A stretch of 55,489 nt of DNA, taken from positions 1 to 55,489 of the forward strand of contig JAITPN010000076.1 in NCBI GenBank assembly GCA_031289415.1, read 5' to 3'. The position numbers were made by a program, and so were the translations under genes. This document shows positions 24,481 through 34,912 of this stretch, piece after piece (position 1 is the first letter of the stretch; every line of letters begins with the position of its first letter). The stretch comes from Prevotellaceae bacterium. Lineage in GTDB: Bacteria > Bacteroidota > Bacteroidia > Bacteroidales > UBA932. The notes beneath the pieces are model-generated. The model was not told the origin of the DNA. It ran no database searches and saw nothing but the letters and a program-made list of their open reading frames with translations.

Positions 24481-25668
24481 TTACTTAATGCCTAATTTTG
24501 CTTTAATGGCTTTCGGCAGGGCGTTTTTGTGTACTATGACGTTCATCGTTTTGTACTTTACGAATGTTTCCGATGCGTACCATAATCCTTTATATGTTCC
24601 GGTTTCGCCCCATGAGTTTTTTACCATATAATATTTCGTGCCGTATTGGTCTTGGGCAATGCCGTAGATTAACATACCGTGGTCGTCGGTGGTTTGGTAA
24701 TTGTCAAAAGCCTCTTGCCGCATGTCTTGTGTAATGTTTTTTTCGTGTCCGGGTTTATAAAAGTTGAGCAGTTGGTTGTCGCGTTCTTTCGACGAAAGCC
24801 CTGTCCAGCGCACTTTGTCGGAGTTCGAAAGGTCTTCGGCGTTTACTTCAGGTACAATGGCAAGCCCGTCGCGGTTGAATCCTTTTTCGCTCACATCGCT
24901 GCCCCATGCTACGGTGTAGCCGTTATTTACGGCGTTGTCAAACACCTGCATCAGCTCATCAATGGGCAGGTTGTACGACGTAGCCCAACGCCAATTATCA
25001 GGTATTTCAAGGGCAAATTCCGTGTAGAACGGATGGTGCGCATAGGACGTCAGCGATACATAATCGCCGGTATTGAAATCCAGTGCGGCAGCATAACTTT
25101 GCGGCGTATATTTTTCCCCTTTATACGTAAATGTTTCGGGAATTTCGCCGAGATAGGCGTCTAATATTCCCTTAAAACCCTTTTGCCATGCCGTAGATAG
25201 CTTTTGATTCGGATTTTTTATAACAGCCTTCACATAGGCTTCGGTGAGCGCGTCGAGTTCGCCGTGTACATGCATATCTTCGCCGTAATTTAACCCTGTA
25301 TATACTTCTTCAGGAATTGCGCCGTAGTGTTTCATCGTGTATAACACGTCTTCGAACGAGCCGCCGGGCGAAAATATACCATCGCCATGCAGGCGTACGT
25401 ATTTTTCGGCTTTGTCTTTATAAGACATATACACGACAAACATTTCCGAAAGGTTTACTTCTTCTTTTCCCTTACGCAACAATTCGGCTTCTACCATACC
25501 CAAGCCTGAAAAACTCCAGCAAGTGCCTGAGCGGTTTTGGTTTTGTATCGGTGTTATTTTTAATTCTTTTACAACCGTAAATTGATAGCCGGTTGTATCT
25601 TTTTCCTGTGCTGTAGCAATCCCTCCAGCCAGCAGCAACGTACACGTTAAATAGTATTTCATTATCAA
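24481..25668 (-). CDS. Exported C1-family cysteine peptidase (aminopeptidase C/bleomycin-hydrolase type)
   Basis: The 395-residue protein has an N-terminal signal (YYLTCTLLLAGGIATAQ) and a papain-like catalytic triad: Cys in NRSGTCWSFSGL, His in TDDHGMLIYG and Asn in MVKNSWGETG. The spacing and the long insert between Cys and His fit the PepC/bleomycin-hydrolase branch, which trims N-terminal residues from peptides. Unlike cytoplasmic PepC, this one appears exported, as is common in Bacteroidales. It may start at 25668 or at the Met two codons later. The -7 box at 25688-25695 lies 20 bp upstream. Confidence 0.88.
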   Translation of the reverse strand: MIMKYYLTCTLLLAGGIATAQEKDTTGYQFTVVKELKITPIQNQNRSGTCWSFSGLGMVEAELLRKGKEEVNLSEMFVVYMSYKDKAEKYVRLHGDGIFSPGGSFEDVLYTMKHYGAIPEEVYTGLNYGEDMHVHGELDALTEAYVKAVIKNPNQKLSTAWQKGFKGILDAYLGEIPETFTYKGEKYTPQSYAAALDFNTGDYVSLTSYAHHPFYTEFALEIPDNWRWATSYNLPIDELMQVFDNAVNNGYTVAWGSDVSEKGFNRDGLAIVPEVNAEDLSNSDKVRWTGLSSKERDNQLLNFYKPGHEKNITQDMRQEAFDNYQTTDDHGMLIYGIAQDQYGTKYYMVKNSWGETGTYKGLWYASETFVKYKTMNVIVHKNALPKAIKAKLGIK

Positions 25669-25687
25669 ATAAATATTAATTAGCCTG

Positions 25688-25695
25688 CAAAAGTA
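25688..25695 (-). promoter_or_regulatory. -7 box for the C1 peptidase-argS unit
   Basis: TACTTTTG on the minus strand. It is back to back with the folB box at 25708-25715, so the two divergent promoters share about 30 bp. Confidence 0.6.
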
Positions 25696-25707
25696 CGAAA
25701 AAAAACG

Positions 25708-25715
25708 TAATTTTG
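25708..25715 (+). promoter_or_regulatory. -7 box for folB
   Basis: TAATTTTG, 22 bp upstream of the folB ATG. Confidence 0.55.
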
Positions 25716-25737
25716 TCGTTTAAAATTAATTTTAATC

Positions 25738-26088
25738 ATGGGAACTATCGAATTGCACGGAATGGAGTTTTTTGCTTATCACGGGTGTTTGCCCGAAGAA
25801 CAGATTGTCGGTAATTATTTTTATGTGGATATACTTATCGACGCGGACTTAACAAAAGCCGCCGAAACAGACTGTTTGGACGATACGGTAAATTATCAGG
25901 ATGTGTACGACATTGTGAAACGCGAAATGGCTATTCCGTCGCGGTTGCTCGAACACGTAGCCGGACGTATAGTCAACGCGCTGCAAACAGGGATTTTCGG
26001 CATAAAACAGGTGTCGGTAAGGATAGCAAAAATGAATCCTCCCTTAGGTGGAAAAATTGAAAGTTCTGTAATTCATATAATTAAATAA
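25738..26088 (+). CDS. folB: Dihydroneopterin aldolase
   Basis: FolB cleaves 7,8-dihydroneopterin to 6-hydroxymethyl-dihydropterin and glycolaldehyde in folate synthesis. The 116-residue protein is full length. It has the N-terminal IELHGMEFFAYHGCLPEEQ signature (Tyr and His near the active site), the DTVNYQDVYDIV segment, the substrate-binding Glu in SRLLEHVAGRI and the catalytic Lys in the C-terminal KMNPPLGG region. No other folate genes are adjacent. Confidence 0.95.
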   Translation: MGTIELHGMEFFAYHGCLPEEQIVGNYFYVDILIDADLTKAAETDCLDDTVNYQDVYDIVKREMAIPSRLLEHVAGRIVNALQTGIFGIKQVSVRIAKMNPPLGGKIESSVIHIIK

Positions 26089-26136
26089 AAAAACGTAAAC
26101 TTTTTTAATAAAAAAGCATAAAATATTTGAATATTT

Positions 26137-26167
26137 TTTGCGGGTTACTAAAAAAGTCTTATCTTTG
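26137..26167 (+). promoter_or_regulatory. Promoter of the tRNA-tuf operon
   Basis: TTTG (26137-26140), 19 bp, then TATCTTTG (26160-26167), a full consensus match 42 bp upstream of the first tRNA. It is the clearest promoter for the tRNA-Thr-Tyr-Gly-Thr-tuf unit. Confidence 0.8.
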
Positions 26168-26209
26168 CGCTCCATTTTGGGCAAATATGTTCATTAATTA
26201 TAATGAAAT

Positions 26210-26283
26210 GCCGATGTAGCTCAGTTGGCCAGAGCAGCTGATTTGTAATCAGCTGGTCGGGGGTTCGAATCCCTCCATCGGCT
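26210..26283 (+). tRNA. tRNA-Thr (UGU anticodon)
   Basis: 74 nt. The acceptor stem GCCGATG/CATCGGC is perfect; the D arm, the anticodon loop TTTGTAA (anticodon TGT) and the GGTTCGAATCC T arm are intact. CCA is not encoded. Confidence 0.95.
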
Positions 26284-26315
26284 CTCTGTGCGAGTGAAGT
26301 TCGTTGAAATATTAT

Positions 26316-26398
26316 GGGGAGATACCAAAGTGGCCAACTGGGGCAGACTGTAACTCTGCTGGCGTACGCCTTCGCAGGTTCGAATCCTGCTCTCCCCA
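26316..26398 (+). tRNA. tRNA-Tyr (GUA anticodon)
   Basis: 83 nt with the long variable arm of bacterial tRNA-Tyr. Acceptor GGGGAGA/TCTCCCC; anticodon loop CTGTAAC (anticodon GTA) between GCAGA and TCTGC. CCA is not encoded. Confidence 0.95.
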
Positions 26399-26405
26399 CA
26401 CGATT

Positions 26406-26478
26406 GCGGAAGTAGCTCAGTCGGTAGAGCATCAGCCTTCCAAGCTGAGGGTCGCGGGTTCGAACCTCGTCTTCCGCT
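26406..26478 (+). tRNA. tRNA-Gly (UCC anticodon)
   Basis: 73 nt. Acceptor GCGGAAG/CTTCCGC; anticodon loop CTTCCAA (anticodon TCC). It starts 7 nt after the tRNA-Tyr gene. Confidence 0.95.
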
Positions 26479-26484
26479 CAAAAG

Positions 26485-26556
26485 GCCAGTGTAGCTCAGT
26501 GGTAGAGCGCTTCCTTGGTAAGGAAGAGGTCGTGAGTTCAATTCTCACCACCGGCT
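26485..26556 (+). tRNA. tRNA-Thr (GGU anticodon), with an A4-C69 mismatch
   Basis: 72 nt. Anticodon loop TTGGTAA (anticodon GGT) between CTTCC and GGAAG; T arm GTGAG/CTCAC. The acceptor GCCAGTG against CACCGGC has one A-C mismatch at the fourth pair; all other pairs hold. It lies 54 bp before tuf. Confidence 0.92.
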
Positions 26557-26610
26557 CTAAGTTGAAATTTAATAAGTGAATGAATAGGAAAAATTTAAAA
26601 ATATAATATT

Positions 26611-27798
26611 ATGGCAAAAGAAACTTTCAAACGGGATAAACCCCATGTGAATGTCGGTACTATTGGTCATGTTGACCATGGTAAAACTACTTTGACCGCT
26701 GCAATTACAACTGTACTTGCAAAAGAAGGTCTTTCGGAAATACGTTCTTTCGATTCAATTGACAATGCTCCTGAAGAAAAAGAACGTGGTATTACTATTA
26801 ATACGGCGCATGTTGAATATCAAACAGCTACTCGCCATTATGCCCACGTTGACTGTCCGGGTCACGCTGACTATGTGAAAAACATGGTAACAGGTGCAGC
26901 CCAGATGGACGGCGCTATTTTGGTTGTTGCGGCTACTGACGGTCCGATGCCTCAAACCCGCGAACATATCTTGCTGGCGCGTCAGGTAAACGTACCTCGA
27001 ATTGTTGTATTTCTGAATAAGGTTGATATGGTGGACGACCCCGAAATGATAGACCTTGTGGAAATGGAAGTACGCGAACTGTTGAGCTTCTATCAATTCG
27101 ACGGCGACAATACCCCGGTTATCCGTGGTTCTGCGTTGGGCGGATTGAACGGCGAACCGCAATGGGTAGAGAAAATCTTGGAATTGATGAATGCAGTTGA
27201 TACCTACATTCCTATTCCTCCGCGTGAAAACGAAAAACCGTTCGTAATGCCGGTAGAGGACGTATTCTCTATTACCGGTCGCGGTACGGTGGCTACCGGA
27301 CGTATTGAAACCGGTATTATTAAAGTAGGCGAAGAAGTAGAAGTAATCGGTTTGGGCGAAAAACCGCAAAAGACTACCATTACCGGTGTGGAAATGTTCC
27401 GCAAACTCCTCGACCGAGGTGAAGCCGGTGATAACGTAGGTCTGTTGCTGCGTGGTATTGATAAAAAAGACATCAAACGCGGACAGGTTATCGCAAAACC
27501 CGGTACTATAACACCGCATAAGAAATTTCAAGCTGAAATTTACGTGTTGAAAAAAGAAGAAGGTGGACGCCACACTCCTTTCCACAACAAATACCGTCCT
27601 CAATTCTATTTGCGTACGCTTGATATTACAGGTGAAATTACCTTGCCGCAAGGTACTGAAATGGTGTTGCCCGGCGACAACGTTTCCATTACCGTGGATT
27701 TGATATATCCTGTAGCTATGTCGGAAGGTTTGCGTTTCGCTATTCGCGAAGGCGGACGTACGGTGGGCGCAGGACAGGTAACGAAAATTTTGGACTAA
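26611..27798 (+). CDS. tuf: Elongation factor Tu
   Basis: EF-Tu delivers aminoacyl-tRNA to the ribosome as a GTP complex. The 395-residue protein is full length. It has the P-loop GHVDHGKTT, the switch region around [24 protein letters not shown], the guanine-specificity motifs NKVDMVDD and SAL, and domains 2 and 3 ending [11 protein letters not shown]. The gene sits in the conserved Bacteroidales order tRNA cluster, tuf, tRNA-Trp, secE. A terminator-like hairpin lies 13 bp after the stop codon. Confidence 0.99.
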   Translation: MAKETFKRDKPHVNVGTIGHVDHGKTTLTAAITTVLAKEGLSEIRSFDSIDNAPEEKERGITINTAHVEYQTATRHYAHVDCPGHADYVKNMVTGAAQMDGAILVVAATDGPMPQTREHILLARQVNVPRIVVFLNKVDMVDDPEMIDLVEMEVRELLSFYQFDGDNTPVIRGSALGGLNGEPQWVEKILELMNAVDTYIPIPPRENEKPFVMPVEDVFSITGRGTVATGRIETGIIKVGEEVEVIGLGEKPQKTTITGVEMFRKLLDRGEAGDNVGLLLRGIDKKDIKRGQVIAKPGTITPHKKFQAEIYVLKKEEGGRHTPFHNKYRPQFYLRTLDITGEITLPQGTEMVLPGDNVSITVDLIYPVAMSEGLRFAIREGGRTVGAGQVTKILD

Positions 27799-27810
27799 AT
27801 GAACAAAAAA

Positions 27811-27845
27811 GCAAAGAGTGATTTATTTTACTCTTTGCTTCCTTA
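27811..27845 (+). terminator. Hairpin between tuf and tRNA-Trp
   Basis: A 9-bp perfect stem (27811-27819 with 27830-27838, GCAAAGAGT/ACTCTTTGC) is followed by TTCCTTATT. It is preceded by an A-run. The T-tract is interrupted, so termination may be partial, letting some transcripts reach tRNA-Trp and secE. Confidence 0.6.
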
Positions 27846-27858
27846 TTAATTTTGGTAC

Positions 27859-27929
27859 AGGGGCATAGTTCAAGGGTAGAATAGCGGTCTCCAAAACCGT
27901 TGATGGGCGTTCGAATCGCTCTGCCCCTG
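27859..27929 (+). tRNA. tRNA-Trp (CCA anticodon)
   Basis: 71 nt. Acceptor AGGGGCA/TGCCCCT; anticodon loop CTCCAAA (anticodon CCA). It lies between tuf and secE, the usual place in Bacteroidota and several other phyla. Confidence 0.95.
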
Positions 27930-28038
27930 CCGGTGGGTTTGGCGTATGTTACGATGCGGCAGGCTGCTTAAAAGTAATCGTAATTCCGAGAACGCTTCCA
28001 GTTCAAAGAATTACAAATTGTTAGAAATGTAGAGTAAA

Positions 28039-28245
28039 ATGAAAAAGATTAATGCGTATCTGAAAGAGGCTTATAATGAGTTGGTACATAAAGTAACATG
28101 GCCGACATGGAGTCAATTGCAATCAAGTGCAGTAGTAGTTATGGTGGCTTCGGCAATCATGGCTTTGGCTGTTTTTGTAATGGATTTTTCATTCCGTAAT
28201 GTGATGACTTTTATTTACAAACTGTTATTTCCTGAACAAATTTAA
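28039..28245 (+). CDS. secE: Preprotein translocase subunit SecE
   Basis: SecE is the clamp subunit of the SecYEG channel. The 68-residue, single-helix short form has an amphipathic N-terminal segment with the conserved ELVHKVTWPTWSQL, then one transmembrane helix (about residues 31-55). nusG follows after 16 bp in the standard secE-nusG order. Confidence 0.95.
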   Translation: MKKINAYLKEAYNELVHKVTWPTWSQLQSSAVVVMVASAIMALAVFVMDFSFRNVMTFIYKLLFPEQI

Positions 28246-28261
28246 AAAAGCATTATAGAAA

Positions 28262-28810
28262 ATGAGTGTAATAACCAAAAAATGGTATGTCTTACGTGCG
28301 ATAGGCGGCAAGGAGAAGAAAGCTAAGGAATATATAGAGAATGAAGTGAAACGCTTGAAACTCGAAGAATATATTTCTCAGGTACTTATTCCTACCGAGA
28401 AAATTTATCAAGTAAAAAATGGTAAAAAAATCAGCAAAGACCGCATTTTCTATCCGGGATATGTATTAATTGAAGCAGCGTTGGTAGGCGAAATTCCTCA
28501 TATTTTGCGCAATACGACACACATTATGGGCTTTCTCGGCGAAGTCAAAGGCGGCGATCCGATGCCCCTGCGGCTTAACGAAGTGAATCGCATTTTAGGT
28601 CGTGTGGACGAATTGGCAGAAAATGGTGAAGAAAACATTACGCCTTTTGTAGTGGGTGAAGCAGTGAAAGTAACCGATGGTCCTTTCAATGGTTTTAACG
28701 GCACTATTCAGGAGATTAACGAGGATAGAAAGAAATTGAAAGTGATGGTAAAAATCTTCGGGCGTGAAAACCTGCTGGAACTGAGTTTTATTCAAGTAGA
28801 AAAAGAGTAA
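28262..28810 (+). CDS. nusG: Transcription termination/antitermination protein NusG
   Basis: NusG binds RNA polymerase and couples it to Rho or to the ribosome. The 182-residue protein has an NGN domain starting KKWYVLRAIGGKEKKAKEYIE, with the conserved PGYVLIEA, and a C-terminal KOW domain with VTDGPFNGFNGTIQEINEDRKKLKVMV. It lies in the secE-nusG-rplK transcription unit. Confidence 0.97.
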   Translation: MSVITKKWYVLRAIGGKEKKAKEYIENEVKRLKLEEYISQVLIPTEKIYQVKNGKKISKDRIFYPGYVLIEAALVGEIPHILRNTTHIMGFLGEVKGGDPMPLRLNEVNRILGRVDELAENGEENITPFVVGEAVKVTDGPFNGFNGTIQEINEDRKKLKVMVKIFGRENLLELSFIQVEKE

Positions 28811-28822
28811 CAAACAATAACT

Positions 28823-29266
28823 ATGGCTAAAGAAATTGCCGGATTAATTAAACTACAGATTAAAGGCGGAGCGGCTAATCCCTCACCGCCGGTAGGACCT
28901 GCATTAGGTTCAAAAGGGGTGAATATTATGGAGTTTTGCAAGCAATTCAATGCGCGAACTCAAGACAAAGCCGGAAAGGTTTTGCCTGTAGTTATCACCG
29001 TGTATGTCGATAAATCATTTGATTTTATCGTCAAACAACCCCCTGTGGCTGTGCAACTCAAAGAAGCTGCAAAGATACAATCGGGGTCTAATGAACCGAA
29101 CCGCAAAAAGGTTGCCGGCGTAACGTGGGAGCAAATCCGTATAATTGCCGAAGACAAAATGCCTGATATGAATGCATTTACTTTGGATTCAGCAATGAGT
29201 ATGGTTGCCGGAACTGCCCGTAGTATGGGGATTACCGTTGACGGTGAAAAACCCAATGTGAACTAA
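28823..29266 (+). CDS. rplK: 50S ribosomal protein L11
   Basis: L11 binds the GTPase-associated region of 23S rRNA and is the target of thiopeptides. At 147 residues it is full length, with the N-terminal [21 protein letters not shown] and the C-terminal RNA-binding domain ([11 protein letters not shown]). It is followed by rplA after 16 bp. Confidence 0.98.
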   Translation: MAKEIAGLIKLQIKGGAANPSPPVGPALGSKGVNIMEFCKQFNARTQDKAGKVLPVVITVYVDKSFDFIVKQPPVAVQLKEAAKIQSGSNEPNRKKVAGVTWEQIRIIAEDKMPDMNAFTLDSAMSMVAGTARSMGITVDGEKPNVN

Positions 29267-29282
29267 AAAAATTCATGCAGTA

Positions 29283-29984
29283 ATGAGTAAATTAACAAAA
29301 AAACAAAAAGTGGTTTACGCCAAGGTAAGTCCCGACAAGCACTACACGCTGTCGGAAGCTACGACATTGTTGAAAGAAATTGCTTTCACCAAATTTGACG
29401 CTTCCGTTGATATTGCGGTGCGGCTGGGGGTTGATCCTCGTAAAGCGAACCAAATGGTACGCGGCGTAGTAACTCTTCCGCATGGAACAGGAAAGACAGC
29501 ACGAGTGCTGGTGCTTTGCACGCCTGATAAAGAGGCTGAGGCTAAAGCTTCCGGTGCAGATTATGTTGGACTCGACGAGTATATCGAGAAAATCAAAGGC
29601 GGTTGGACTGATGTGGATGTGATTGTATGTACCCCTTCCGTAATGGCAAAAGTGGGTGCATTAGGTCGTGTCTTAGGTCCGCGTGGTTTGATGCCCAACC
29701 CTAAAACAGGTACGGTTACTATGGAAGTAGGAAAAGCCGTAGAAGATGTGAAAGGGGGCAAAATCGACTTTAAAGTTGACAAGCAGGGTATTGTGCATGC
29801 TTCCATCGGAAAGGTTTCCTTTGAAGCCTTAAAAATAGCCGAAAATGCACAAGAATTCTTGAGTATGGTAGTAAAATTAAAGCCTCAGACATTGAAAGGG
29901 GCATACGTGAAAAGTGTGTATTTGTCGTCAACCATGAGCCCGAGCTTATGTATTGACGTCAAGTCAGCCGGAATTGCCGAATAA
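29283..29984 (+). CDS. rplA: 50S ribosomal protein L1
   Basis: L1 forms the mobile stalk at the ribosomal E site and in many bacteria also represses its own operon. The 233-residue protein has the hallmark [22 protein letters not shown] and the N-terminal [24 protein letters not shown]. It lies in the rplK-rplA-rplJ-rplL order. Confidence 0.98.
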   Translation: MSKLTKKQKVVYAKVSPDKHYTLSEATTLLKEIAFTKFDASVDIAVRLGVDPRKANQMVRGVVTLPHGTGKTARVLVLCTPDKEAEAKASGADYVGLDEYIEKIKGGWTDVDVIVCTPSVMAKVGALGRVLGPRGLMPNPKTGTVTMEVGKAVEDVKGGKIDFKVDKQGIVHASIGKVSFEALKIAENAQEFLSMVVKLKPQTLKGAYVKSVYLSSTMSPSLCIDVKSAGIAE

Positions 29985-30002
29985 TCTTAAAAACTAAAGT
30001 GT

Positions 30003-30530
30003 ATGAGAAAAGAAGACAAAAAAGTGATTATAGATGCCTTGGCAGAACAATTGAAGCAAACGCCGGATTTTTATTTGGCAGATGCTTCTGGATTAAATGC
30101 TGAAAATACATCGAAACTGCGCAGGGAATGTTTTGAAAAGAAAGTGAAACTCTTGATCGTGAAAAACACGCTTCTGAGAAAAGCATTCGAACAAAACAAC
30201 TTTGCCGACACAGACCTTTTCAAGGTGCTGGAAGGACCCACCGCGATCATGTTTACCGAAATTGTGAATACCCCCGCCAAACTCATTAAAGAATTTGGCG
30301 CGGTACACGGGAAACCCGTATTAAAAGGCGCTTATGTACAAGAGTGCGTTTATATTGGGGCTGAAACGTTGAACGATCTTGTAAACATCAAATCGCGAGA
30401 AGAACTGATTGGCGACATCATCGGGTTGTTGCAATCACCTGTTAAACGTGTTGTCTCCGCTTTACAATCCGGCGGTAACACTATTGCAGGTGTCGTGAAA
30501 ACCCTTTCGGATCGCCCTGAGCAAAATTAA
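30003..30530 (+). CDS. rplJ: 50S ribosomal protein L10
   Basis: L10 anchors the L7/L12 stalk. The 175-residue protein has the typical N-terminal RKEDKKVIIDALAEQLK, the VKNTLLRKAFE motif and a C-terminal helix (VVSALQSGGNTIAGVVKTLSD) that receives L7/L12 dimers. rplL follows after 48 bp. Confidence 0.98.
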   Translation: MRKEDKKVIIDALAEQLKQTPDFYLADASGLNAENTSKLRRECFEKKVKLLIVKNTLLRKAFEQNNFADTDLFKVLEGPTAIMFTEIVNTPAKLIKEFGAVHGKPVLKGAYVQECVYIGAETLNDLVNIKSREELIGDIIGLLQSPVKRVVSALQSGGNTIAGVVKTLSDRPEQN

Positions 30531-30578
30531 AATTTAAAAATTTCAAACAGTTTAACACAAAAATCAAAATAAAATATC

Positions 30579-30956
30579 ATGGCAGACGTTAAAAAAATTG
30601 CTGAAGAATTGGTTAATCTTACCGTAAAAGAAGTACAGGAACTTGCTACTATCCTGAAAGATGAATATGGCATTGAACCTGCTGCTGCAGCTGTGGCTGT
30701 GGCTGCTCCCGCCGCTGGCGGCGGAGCTGCTGCTGTTGCTGAACAAACAGCATTCGACGTGATTTTAAAATCACCCGGTCAGGCTAAATTACAAATCGTA
30801 AAAGTGGTAAAAGACATTACCGGCTTAGGTTTGAAAGAAGCTAAAGATTTGGTAGATGCAGCACCGAAAGCGGTAAAGGAAAAAGTTTCAAAAACTGAAG
30901 CTGAACAAATCAAGTCGCAACTCGAAGAAGCAGGCGGAGAAGTTGAAATTAAATAA
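30579..30956 (+). CDS. rplL: 50S ribosomal protein L7/L12
   Basis: L7/L12 forms the multimeric stalk that recruits translation GTPases. The 125 residues comprise an N-terminal dimerisation helix, an Ala/Gly-rich hinge ([19 protein letters not shown]) and the conserved C-terminal domain with [17 protein letters not shown]. Hairpins at 30965-30978 and 30989-31014 follow the gene and probably set the ratio of ribosomal proteins to RNA polymerase subunits. Confidence 0.98.
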   Translation: MADVKKIAEELVNLTVKEVQELATILKDEYGIEPAAAAVAVAAPAAGGGAAAVAEQTAFDVILKSPGQAKLQIVKVVKDITGLGLKEAKDLVDAAPKAVKEKVSKTEAEQIKSQLEEAGGEVEIK

Positions 30957-30964
30957 ACTTCTCG

Positions 30965-31019
30965 CCCCTGTTTTGGGGACATAACACAGGTTTAGAACCC
31001 TCGGGTTCTAAGCCTTTTT
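30965..31019 (+). terminator. rplL-rpoB attenuator
   Basis: A short CCCC/GGGG hairpin (30965-30978) is followed by a 12-bp stem (30989-31000 with 31003-31014, one G-U pair) ending in CTTTTTG. It has the form of an intrinsic terminator but sits inside the rplKAJL-rpoBC operon. Partial termination is the known design at this position in E. coli. Confidence 0.75.
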
Positions 31020-31058
31020 GTCATTTTTAAAGTTTATTATTTAATTAAAACGAACACA

Positions 31059-34000
31059 ATGTCGCAAGCAATTAAAAATCAGCGTGTAAATTTCACTTCT
31101 TCGCAGAATCGCCTCAGTTACCCCGATTTTTTGGAAATCCAATTAAAATCGTTTCACGATTTCTTCCAACTCGAAACGACGTCGGAAAATCGTAAAAACG
31201 AGGGACTTTTTAAAGTTTTTATGGAAAACTTTCCTATTACGGACACCCGTAATAATTTTGTGCTTGAATTCATGGACTACTATGTAGATCCGCCACGTTA
31301 TTCCATTGAGGAATGTCTTGACCGCGGATTGACTTATAGCGTTCCGCTGAAAGCCAAGCTGAAACTGTATTGTACCGACCCGGAACATGAGGATTTTGAG
31401 ACGATAATACAGGATGTGTATTTGGGAACTGTGCCTTATATGACACCGTTCGGAACATTTGTAGTTAATGGCTCTGAGCGCGTTATCGTATCTCAGTTGC
31501 ACCGTTCGCCCGGCGTGTTTTTCGGACAGAGCGTCCACGCCAACGGCACAAAACTTTACTCGGCGCGTATTATTCCGTTTAAAGGTTCGTGGATTGAATT
31601 TGCCACGGACATCAACAACGTGATGTATGCCTATATTGATCGGAAGAAAAAATTGCCCGTAACCACATTGCTTCGAGCTATCGGTTACGAAGGCGATAAA
31701 GATATATTGTCTATATTCGGATTGTCTGACGAAGTAAAAGTCAGCAAAAACAATTTGAAAAAAATGATAGGGCGTAAACTTGCAGCCCGTGTGCTTAAAT
31801 CGTGGATTGAAGATTTCGTGGACGAAGATACCGGCGAAGTGGTGTCTATCGAACGTAACGAAATTGTCATTGACCGCGAAACGGTACTCGAAGAAACCCA
31901 CATTGACCAAATTATTGAAGCGGGTGCAGGAACAATTTTGTTGCACAAAGAAGACGCCAATGTGAGCGACTATGCTATTATTCACAATACGTTGCAGAAA
32001 GACCCCTGTAACTCCGAAAAGGAAGCGGTGGTCTATATTTACCGTCAGTTGCGGAACTCAGAACCGCCCGACGAAGCTACTGCCCGCGACGTAATTGATA
32101 AATTATTCTTCTCAGACAAACGTTACGACTTGGGAAGAGTAGGGCGTTTCCGTTTGAATCGGAAACTCAACCTCCGTACCGGCGCTGATGTGCGGGTGTT
32201 GACTAAAGAAGATATTATAGCTATTATTCAATATCTCATCCAACTCATCAATTCAAAAGCGGATGTAGATGATATTGACCACTTGAGCAACCGCCGTGTA
32301 CGCACCGTCGGCGAGCAGTTAGCCAACCAATTCGGCGTGGGATTGTCGCGTATGTCGCGTACCATCCGTGAACGTATGAATGTGCGCGACAACGAAGTAT
32401 TTACGCCTGTTGATTTGATTAATGCCAAGACGCTGTCGTCGGTCATTAATTCGTTCTTCGGCACAAGCCAGTTGTCGCAGTTTATGGATCAAACGAATCC
32501 GCTTGCCGAAATGACACACAAACGCCGTATGTCGGCTCTGGGACCCGGAGGGCTGTCTCGTGACCGCGCTGGTTTTGAAGTGCGCGACGTACATTATACG
32601 CACTACGGTCGTTTATGTCCTATCGAAACGCCTGAAGGTCCGAACATCGGTCTTATATCTTCATTATGCGTATATGCCCGCATCAATCCGCTCGGCTTCA
32701 TTGAAACGCCTTACCGTAAGGTGGAAAACGGTCGTGTTGACCTTTCCGAAAAAGGCGTGGTGTATATGAGCGCCGAAGAAGAAGAACAGAAAATGGTGGC
32801 TCAGGCAAATGCACGGGTGAAATTTGACGGCGAAATTGACGAGGAACGTATTAAATGCCGTTATGAAGCTGATTATCCGGTGGTGCATAAAGAGGAAGTA
32901 AATCTCATGGACGTAGCTCCGAATCAGATTGCTTCTATTGCGGCATCGCTTATTCCGTTCCTCGAACATGACGATGCCAACCGTGCGTTGATGGGTTCAA
33001 ACATGATGCGGCAAGCCGTACCTCTTGTCCGTCCGCAGTCGCCTATTGTGGGTACAGGACTTGAAGCTGTGGTTGCCCGCGACAGTCGTACGCAAATTGC
33101 AGCCGCCGTAGCAGGCGAAGTTGTATATGTGGATGCCAACGAAATACACGTGAAATATGAGCGTTCGGATGACGAACGCTTCGTTAGTTTTGACCCCGAT
33201 ATTACCGTATATAAATTACCGATTTACCGTAAAACCAACCAAAACACCAGCGTCAACTTGCATCCATTGGTGCGCAAAGGCGATAAGGTAGTTGCCGGTC
33301 AACTTATGACCGAAGGTTATGGTACTCAAAATGGTGAATTGGCGTTGGGGAGCAACTTGAAAGTAGCGTTCATGCCTTGGAAGGGTTATAACTTTGAAGA
33401 TGCTATCGTGCTGTCGGAGCGCCTCGTGCGTGAAGACATATTCACTTCTGTGCATGTGGACGAATATATTATGGAAGTGCGCGACACAAAACGCGGTATT
33501 GAAGAATTGACCAACGATATTCCGAACGTCAGCGAAGAAGCTACCCGCAACCTTGACGAAAACGGTATTATCCGCATTGGCGCTAACATAGAACCCGGCG
33601 ATGTGATGATTGGTAAAATCACGCCAAAGGGAGAAAGTGACCCTTCGCCCGAAGAAAAATTGTTGCGCGCTATTTTCGGCGACAAAGCGGGCGACGTGAA
33701 AGATGCTTCCTTAAAAGCGTCGTCGTCGTTGTATGGTACGATTATTGAACGCCGTCTATTCTCGCGTGTGATGAATTCGGGTAAAAAAGGCAAGCAGCAT
33801 GGCAAAGCGCAGATGCAAAAAGTGGACGAAGATTTTGAGAAAAAAGTACAAATACTTAAAGGCATACTGTTCGATAAATTGCTAAAATTACTCGAAGGGA
33901 AAACTTCGCAAGTCATTTCCGACCTCTACGGTGCAGAACTGGTGAGCAAAGGAATGAAATTTACTACACGTTTACTGTCAAATATTGATTATACAAATAT

Positions 34001-34874
34001 TAGCCCCAATAAGTGGACTGACGACAAGGCTACCAACGTGTTGATACGCCAAGTCATCAATAATTATTTGATTAAATACAAGGAACTTGACGCCGAAGTG
34101 AAACGTACCAAATACAATATTACAATTGGCGACGAACTGCCTAACGGTATCATTCAGTTGGCAAAAGTGTATGTAGCTAAAAAACGTAAGATTAAAGTAG
34201 GTGATAAAATGGCAGGACGTCACGGAAATAAAGGTATTGTAGCAAAAGTAGTGCGCGACGAAGATATGCCTTTCCTCGAAGACGGAACGATTGTGGATGT
34301 CGTATTGAATCCCTTGGGCGTACCCTCGCGTATGAACCTTGGGCAGATATATGAAACCGTATTGGGATGGGCAGGTAAAGAATTAGGTTTAAAATTCAGT
34401 ACACCTATTTTTGACGGGGCAAGCCTCGAAGAGATTACCGAATACACCGAAAAAGCAAATATTCCAAAATATGGTAAAACCTACCTGCGCGACGGCGGAA
34501 CAGGCGAAATGTTTGACCAGCCTGCGACCGTTGGCGTAATCTATATGTTGAAACTCGGACACATGGTGGACGATAAGATGCACGCGCGTTCTATCGGTCC
34601 GTACTCGCTCATCACCCAGCAGCCGCTTGGCGGTAAAGCCCAATTTGGCGGTCAGCGTTTCGGAGAAATGGAAGTGTGGGCTATAGAAGCTTTCGGCGCG
34701 TCCAATATATTGCAGGAAATCCTTACCGTGAAATCCGATGATGTAATGGGACGTTCACGCGCTTACGAAGCTATTGTGAAAGGAGAGCCGATGCCGCAAC
34801 CCGGCATACCCGAAGCGTTGAATGTAATTTTACACGAACTTCGCGGATTAGGATTAAGTATTCGTATGGAATAG
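31059..34874 (+). CDS. rpoB: DNA-directed RNA polymerase subunit beta
   Basis: RpoB forms one pincer of RNA polymerase. The 1271-residue protein is full length for Bacteroidota. The rifampicin-pocket region [24 protein letters not shown] is intact and wild-type in appearance. [19 protein letters not shown] and [12 protein letters not shown] follow, with [12 protein letters not shown] near residue 1050 and the C-terminal [18 protein letters not shown]. Bacteroidota-specific inserts are present but no frameshift is seen. rpoC follows after 38 bp. Confidence 0.99.
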   Translation: MSQAIKNQRVNFTSSQNRLSYPDFLEIQLKSFHDFFQLETTSENRKNEGLFKVFMENFPITDTRNNFVLEFMDYYVDPPRYSIEECLDRGLTYSVPLKAKLKLYCTDPEHEDFETIIQDVYLGTVPYMTPFGTFVVNGSERVIVSQLHRSPGVFFGQSVHANGTKLYSARIIPFKGSWIEFATDINNVMYAYIDRKKKLPVTTLLRAIGYEGDKDILSIFGLSDEVKVSKNNLKKMIGRKLAARVLKSWIEDFVDEDTGEVVSIERNEIVIDRETVLEETHIDQIIEAGAGTILLHKEDANVSDYAIIHNTLQKDPCNSEKEAVVYIYRQLRNSEPPDEATARDVIDKLFFSDKRYDLGRVGRFRLNRKLNLRTGADVRVLTKEDIIAIIQYLIQLINSKADVDDIDHLSNRRVRTVGEQLANQFGVGLSRMSRTIRERMNVRDNEVFTPVDLINAKTLSSVINSFFGTSQLSQFMDQTNPLAEMTHKRRMSALGPGGLSRDRAGFEVRDVHYTHYGRLCPIETPEGPNIGLISSLCVYARINPLGFIETPYRKVENGRVDLSEKGVVYMSAEEEEQKMVAQANARVKFDGEIDEERIKCRYEADYPVVHKEEVNLMDVAPNQIASIAASLIPFLEHDDANRALMGSNMMRQAVPLVRPQSPIVGTGLEAVVARDSRTQIAAAVAGEVVYVDANEIHVKYERSDDERFVSFDPDITVYKLPIYRKTNQNTSVNLHPLVRKGDKVVAGQLMTEGYGTQNGELALGSNLKVAFMPWKGYNFEDAIVLSERLVREDIFTSVHVDEYIMEVRDTKRGIEELTNDIPNVSEEATRNLDENGIIRIGANIEPGDVMIGKITPKGESDPSPEEKLLRAIFGDKAGDVKDASLKASSSLYGTIIERRLFSRVMNSGKKGKQHGKAQMQKVDEDFEKKVQILKGILFDKLLKLLEGKTSQVISDLYGAELVSKGMKFTTRLLSNIDYTNISPNKWTDDKATNVLIRQVINNYLIKYKELDAEVKRTKYNITIGDELPNGIIQLAKVYVAKKRKIKVGDKMAGRHGNKGIVAKVVRDEDMPFLEDGTIVDVVLNPLGVPSRMNLGQIYETVLGWAGKELGLKFSTPIFDGASLEEITEYTEKANIPKYGKTYLRDGGTGEMFDQPATVGVIYMLKLGHMVDDKMHARSIGPYSLITQQPLGGKAQFGGQRFGEMEVWAIEAFGASNILQEILTVKSDDVMGRSRAYEAIVKGEPMPQPGIPEALNVILHELRGLGLSIRME

Positions 34875-34912
34875 TTTTACATATTTAATATCGTATAACA
34901 AGACAAATAACT

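Noticed and set aside
26148-26579. ORFs of about 90-106 residues over the tRNA cluster, both strands
   Set aside because: They are translations of tRNA genes. Strings such as DSNPRPADYKSAALAN are a classic annotation artefact.
27930-28038. Small RNA gene between tRNA-Trp and secE
   Set aside because: No stable conserved structure is recognised; it reads as the secE leader.
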